Shown here in pieces: positions 59,346 to 64,000 of a stretch of 64,000 bases of DNA. The notes beneath the pieces are model-generated. The model made no database searches, had not been told where the DNA came from, and saw nothing but the letters and a program-made list of their open reading frames with translations. The stretch is from Sipunculus nudus (taxonomy: Eukaryota; Annelida; Sipuncula; Golfingiida; Sipunculidae): positions 30,476,362-30,540,361 of the forward strand of contig CM049307.1 in the NCBI GenBank assembly GCA_026874595.1, in the 5' to 3' direction. Positions within the stretch are counted from its first letter, which is position 1. Every line of letters starts with the position of its first letter. The position numbers were made by a program, and so were the translations under genes.

Positions 59346-59349
59346 CCAG

Positions 59350-59467
59350 GGTATCTTGTATCCCCTGGTCGCCATGGGGACCGTGGTCCGTGGAGACAGA
59401 TGTTGGAGACAAGAATGCTGAGAAGAACCGCCAAGTTGAAAAGTGCTAGACAAGAAGAATTTTACGG
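59350..59467 (+). pseudogene. possible thrombospondin type-1 repeat exon fragment
   Basis: After an acceptor-like atgcccag, the frame reads VSCIPWSPWGPWSVETDVGD then EKNRQVEKC and a stop. C-x-x-W-x-x-W-x-x-W followed by basic residues and Cys is the opening of a TSP1 repeat, but the CSVTCG block is missing and it stops early. Low-evidence call from one motif. Confidence 0.3.
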
Positions 59468-60020
59468 TCCTGGTAGCATTTGTGGTGACTGACAGGTCAG
59501 TACTCAGCTGATAAGCTAACTGCAAAATTACTACGTATAGTTAGCAAGAAGTAAGATCTTCATCACTTTAACCGCTAGGTCACGTAAACCTGAAAGGGTT
59601 TTCATATTTGGACGCTTAAAAACATTCTCCAACCCTTTATAAAACTGTTTTTTTTTAGTTTGGGCAAGGTTTCTCTTTGGCGATTTTATACATCTTTATT
59701 TTATATTCCTTTGGGATGACGTTTTCAAGTTCAAATATCATGTAGGGTCATGTATGCCAATGAATATTGAACTTGTTCATTTATTCATATTGTGTTTCAG
59801 TTGGGTTTTGGCGATATCACGGTATTTCGACATACAGTCAACGTATATGTGTTGACTATATATAAAATCAATTAAATTTGTTACAGATTGAGAACCATTT
59901 ACGTTTGAGAACAATTTAAACATCCTCAATATAGATGTAAAACAGATGCTTTTATAAATTGATTATTTATATTGATTATCTATTTTCTTATTCGCTTTGT
60001 TTTTGGTTATTTTTTTAAGA

Positions 60021-60118
60021 ACCAATCCAGCATCAGACAGTGAATCTTCTGAGTTTACAACCTTCCAGTCACGTGACACACGATGCAGCTTCTTTCAATT
60101 AAGAGGACATCAAACGAG
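60021..60118 (+). pseudogene. degraded copy of ARM-TIR-SAM exon 10
   Basis: About 100 bp aligns with 47370-47470: gcatcagaca matches gcgtcagaca, ccttccagtcacgtgacac matches ccttccagtcacgtgatac, cgatgcagc and aagaggacatcaaa follow. The preceding intron end (tttttttaag) matches too. Indels destroy the SAM frame (SWDKEDV lost). A remnant of a tandem paralogue, cut off by the LINE that follows. Confidence 0.75.
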
Positions 60119-60789
60119 CAAGTGAGCAAAAGCTCGTGATCGGCATTAAATTTTATGCTTCTCAAGCAGCAAGACAGATGAACCAGCCTTGTGCAAATTC
60201 CTTTATTTTTCGTCTCAGAAATTGTCATGTAATACATTTTTTTTCATCACAGGCGATTTTTTTTTGTCAAACATCATCAACATAAGTATACAATACACAA
60301 ACAGTATTACGATTCAATGATACAGGACTGATCACATGATCACAGGACATTACAAACACACATTTTCTTCAATTAAATCATCAAACAAGCTTCTAAGTTT
60401 GCTCCACTTATCATTATGCTTTTTCAGTTATCCTCTGCCTATTGCTATACATCTTTCAATTCTCTCTGTATACTTCAGTTTTGATTTAAAGACCGAAAAT
60501 AATGATGTTTCCTTCTTCTCTCTTTGTTTGTATTGTATATTTGTAGTATATATTTGTACAACAATAAAATTTGATAAAAAAGGATATTATTTTCGTTAAT
60601 AGCTAAAATACCATACATTACAATGGAAAGTGATATATTAGGCAGGTCCTATTCATACTTGTGTAGCCATGCCTGAATATTATAATATAAGTTCTTACTC
60701 ACCATACATTAAACAAATAGATGAATTATACTTTCCTGGTAGTTGAAACAATATGAACATTCGTCTGTTTCACTTATCTTCCATTTATA

Positions 60790-61467
60790 TTACTGTTCAT
60801 TAAGAGGTATGTACTTATTTAGAATTCTGTATTGGAATTCCCTCAGATAGGTATCTAATGTTACCATATAGATTCCCTTATACTCATATTCCCATTCAAC
60901 TTCAATATTATTCTTTTCATTCATGTCATCCCAGCTCTCCTGCGTCGTAGGTACTTTCCACTTATTACTTATGTAGGTAGAGTACACATGCCTTGACTTC
61001 ATATTATCAAGTATTTCAATCCCATTCACAGACACAATTATATATTTTCCACATTTTCATTTGTTATCTCTTTGTTCAATATATTATTTTTCCATCTTTG
61101 TGGAACTGACTTTTTCAATTGTAGCCAGTACATATGGCTCAATAATGTACATCTTTTATTGTTTTGTAGAAAAGTACATGATTCATCTGTATTTAATAAA
61201 TCTTTCACATAATTTAAATGTTATATTATAATATAAATAATTATTATATAATGGCATACCATTCACTTTTACATGTTTGTTATTCCATACATATAAATAC
61301 ATTATTTCATTTTCTGTCTGTGGTTCCACGGATACATAATCAGCCCAGATTTTTAACATTTTCACATAAAATTTTGGCAATATTTTTGGTAGCACATTAA
61401 TATCAAAGTTGCCTCGGATACATCTTAAACCTTCGATACTCCTAAGTCTTAAATTAAACATTTTCAC
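60790..61467 (-). pseudogene. L1-like ORF2 C-terminal remnants, second copy
   Basis: FNLRLRSIEGLRCIRGNFDI matches the first copy's FRLRKIGGLNCIRGNFD, and LDTYLREFQYRILNKYIPLN matches LDTHLREFQYKILNNYIPL. Separated by frameshifts and stops. Confidence 0.8.
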
Positions 61468-61491
61468 AACAGATTCTTGTGGCTCAAGACA

Positions 61492-62780
61492 TCACTTGGT
61501 CCACATTATCATCTGGGTTATTATTTTGCTCTCAATATCTGGCACATTTAACCTCCCCCCCCCCCCCCACTCATATTTCCCGATTATTGTGGTGTACTTA
61601 ACTTTTGGTTTTCTGGCATTCCAAATAAAATCACATAGAAGTTTCTTCAAGGTTTGCAAGGTCTTTGTTGGGGGTACTAACATCTTAGTCACATACAAAA
61701 CCTTTGAAAGCCAAAGTGAACGGGCAACTTCTGCCCTGCCATAAATTGTAAGATTCCTGGTTTTCGTAAATGTTAATTTAGTTCTCAGATTATTCTCAAC
61801 TCTCTGAAAGTTCTCTTTGAATATAATATCTTTATTATAAGAAAACCATATCCCAAGAATTTTTATGGCTGCCCTTGTTAAATCGATCCATTTCAAATTG
61901 TATAAACTCATGACACTGTTACTTTTCATAGATCCGATACAAGTAGCTTCAGATTTTGTTACATTTAATTTCAATGAAAAAAAAAAATATTCAAATTTCT
62001 GCATGACAGAGAGTGCTTGGCCTAGTGAATCTGAGTTTTGAACAAATATGGAAGTGTCATCAGCAAACATACACATTTTAACCGCAGTATTTCCGATTAC
62101 TATTCCACGTATATTTTCATCATTCCTGACCTTTATTGCTAATATTTCTATTGCCATGATAAATAAGTACGCTGCAAGTGGATCTCCTTGGCGAGTTCCC
62201 ATTTCTAACGTAAAATAACTTGTTGTATACCCATGATTCAAAACGGCGCTTTGAATATTTTTATGCAATATCAAAACCCTTTAATAAAAAGAATCACCAA
62301 ATCCAAAATATCTCAAAACTGCAAACATAAAGACATGGTCTTAACTGTCAAAGCAGCTTCTAAATCATCTGCAAAGATTACACCAGGTATATTTTCAACT
62401 TCATTATAATAATGAAGCACATCCCATATAATTCTAATAGGATCCCGGATATATCTTCCCTGTATAAAGACATATTGATCAGGCTTTATCAATTTAGGGA
62501 GATGCCTTCCTATACGATGAACAAGAATTTTACATAAAACTTTAACATTAACATTAAGTAAACTTATAGGTCTTCATGATTTGATATACTTGATATATTT
62601 GATACACAAATCTTTTCCAGGCTTTCGTATTAACTTTATAAGTGCTTGTTTTGTGTTGTTGTGAGAGAACCATAAGTATAATTTTCATTCAAACAGTCCA
62701 TGAGGCATTCTCCAGTATCACTAAACAATGCTAAGTAAAATTCTTTAGTTAGTCCATCATATCCAGGTGTTTTATTATTG
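61492..62780 (-). pseudogene. L1-like ORF2 RT remnant, second copy
   Basis: 260-residue frame with MGTRQGDPLAAYLFIMAIEI, VKMCMFADDTSIFVQ and LKLNVTKSEATCIGS, followed by IKILGIWFSYNKD and LTIYGRAEVARSLWLSKVLY. It retains the ~37-residue block that the first copy lost. Further RT pieces up to 62780 are in broken frames. A run of Cs at 61555-61568 disrupts the frame. Confidence 0.8.
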
Positions 62781-62784
62781 TATC

Positions 62785-62825
62785 GGCCAAAACAGAGTTT
62801 TGCGGATACTATGTTTTCAGCTGCA

Positions 62826-62858
<33 letters not shown>

Positions 62859-64000
62859 GTAGGTTTCCGGAGAACTCCTCCGTAACCGCTGGGCGGAATT
62901 TTACGAAACCCGGGATTATGTTCGGGTCACATGTGAACTGCTGCGCCCCGATTTTATTTTGACCTCTGACCTTTCCTCTGCGCTCTGCGTCCGTTTGTGC
63001 GTCTGTTTCCACACATAAACCCTCATATCTCGGGAACCGTTTGACCGATCAGGAAAATTTTTTTGCACAAATGTAGCCCTTGGAGAGCTTTATAACATAC
63101 ACAAAAAATGGTGGCGCCCCCTGCAACCATGTTTGCACAGTGTCCATCTGTTCGTCTGCCTTGGGTTAAAATCACTCATATCTCTGCAGTGACTTGACTA
63201 ATTCACCTGAAATTTGACATGCGTATACATCCTGGATAGCTTTTCTGATTTTGTGACAGGTGGCGCCACCTACATTCACGTTTACGCTGCAGACATCCAA
63301 GCTCATATCTCGGGAACCGTTTGACCGATCAGGAAAATTTTTTTGCACAAATGTAGCCCTTGGAGAGCTTTATAACATACACAAAAATGGTGGCGCCACC
63401 TGCAACCATGTTTGCACAGTGTCCATCTGTTCGTCTGCCTTGGGTTAAAATCACTCATATCTCTGCAGTGACTTGACTAATTCACCTGAAATTTGGCATG
63501 CGTATACATCCTTGATAGCTTTTCTGATTTTGTGACAGGTGGCGCCACCTACATCCACGTTTACGCTGCAGACATCCAAGCTCATATCTCGGGAACCGTT
63601 TGACCGATCAGGAAAATCTTTTTGCACAAATGTAGCCCTTGGAGAGCTTTATAACATACGCAAAACTGGTGGCGCCACCTGCAGCCATTTTTGCACAGCT
63701 CCTGTCTTTTTGTCTGCCATGGGATAAAATCACTCATATCTCGGCAGTGGTTTGACATATCTGGCTAAAATTTTGCAGGTTTATACATCCCCAACAGCTC
63801 TCTTGATTTTATGACAGGTGGAGCCACCTGCATTCTAGTTTATGCAGCAGACATCCAAGCTCATATCTTGGGAACCGTTTGACCGATTTGGCCAAAATTT
63901 TGCATGTGTATAGTTCTCACATAGCTCTTTATCATACGCAAAACTGGTGCCGTCACCTGCAACCATTTTTGCTCAGCGTCCATCTGATTGTCTGCCACGG
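62785..64000. repeat. ~280-bp tandem array running off the window
   Basis: Starts with tcggccaaaacagagt and a (CCG)n run (62826-62859), then at least four units beginning (g)ctcatatctcgggaaccg near 63022, 63302, 63579 and 63856 (periods 277-281). Two sub-units per repeat each contain ggtggcgccacc (63259, 63389, 63538, 63668). Open frames here are repeat by-products. Confidence 0.9.

Larger units (their letters stand above)
60238..62780 (-). mobile_element. L1/Tx1-like LINE, 5'-truncated second copy
   Basis: Same family as the element in the Gypsy: shared 3' end (catca-aggcgat followed by T runs and gtcaaaca) and shared ORF2 blocks. No ORF1 or endonuclease. It stops at about 62780, where the sequence switches to the dispersed repeat beginning tcggccaaaacagagt. 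Confidence 0.85.

Noticed and set aside
62809-63012. Minus-strand frame with a polyglycine run
   Set aside because: Produced by the (CCG)n microsatellite inside the dispersed repeat.
1-64000. CRISPR arrays, bacterial operons, ribosome-binding sites or rRNA genes
   Set aside because: The tandem arrays have no repeat-spacer structure, genes are GT-AG spliced, and no rRNA sequence was seen; the DNA is animal nuclear.

Overview
The window is animal nuclear DNA, AT-rich and full of introns and transposons, most likely from a lophotrochozoan such as a bivalve or other mollusc. The reasons are GT-AG split genes, an ARM/TIR/SAM innate-immunity-type gene of the kind expanded in bivalves, Jockey/CR1- and L1-like LINEs, a Ty3/Gypsy element, tRNA-derived SINE pieces, and arrays of ~280-380 bp repeats ending in motifs familiar from mollusc genomes. 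The species call is inference.

The backbone is one plus-strand host gene spread over about 41 kb (8283-49311). I reconstructed twelve coding exons by matching splice sites and reading phase: an acidic/lysine-rich leader, a run of armadillo repeats (exons 1-7), part of a TIR domain (exons 8-9) and a C-terminal SAM-like domain with stop codon (exons 10-12). The TIR domain lacks its first beta strand and its C-terminal half, and the phase breaks between exons 7 and 8, so the gene is either missing exons or decaying. A degraded copy of the first SAM exon lies downstream at about 60.0 kb, a remnant of a tandem paralogue.

The introns are packed with retroelements, all antisense to the gene: a near full-length LINE (11.6-17.6 kb), an older relative (22.4-24.8 kb), a small LINE scrap (26.5-27.1 kb), and a Ty3/Gypsy element (29.5-39.5 kb) split by a 5.3 kb L1-like LINE with a perfect 13-bp target duplication. 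Satellite-like arrays fill much of 39.4-47.1 kb. Upstream of the gene is a broken integrase-core transposase (2.9-4.1 kb) beside a 21-bp hairpin minisatellite.

The most striking system is a complete DNA transposon at 51133-57692: ~310-325 bp terminal inverted repeats, a 3-bp GAG target duplication, and a two-exon gene for a 1535-aa protein with two N-terminal Cys/His modules, a transposase-like middle, an XPG/FEN1-like nuclease core and a Cys-rich tail. It sits in a 50-bp minisatellite, and removing it with one GAG restores an exact 50-bp unit. Known features of the Academ superfamily (3-4 bp target duplications, XPG-type nuclease) fit best. The right end of the window holds a second 5'-truncated L1-like copy (60.2-62.8 kb) and a 280-bp tandem array running off the edge.
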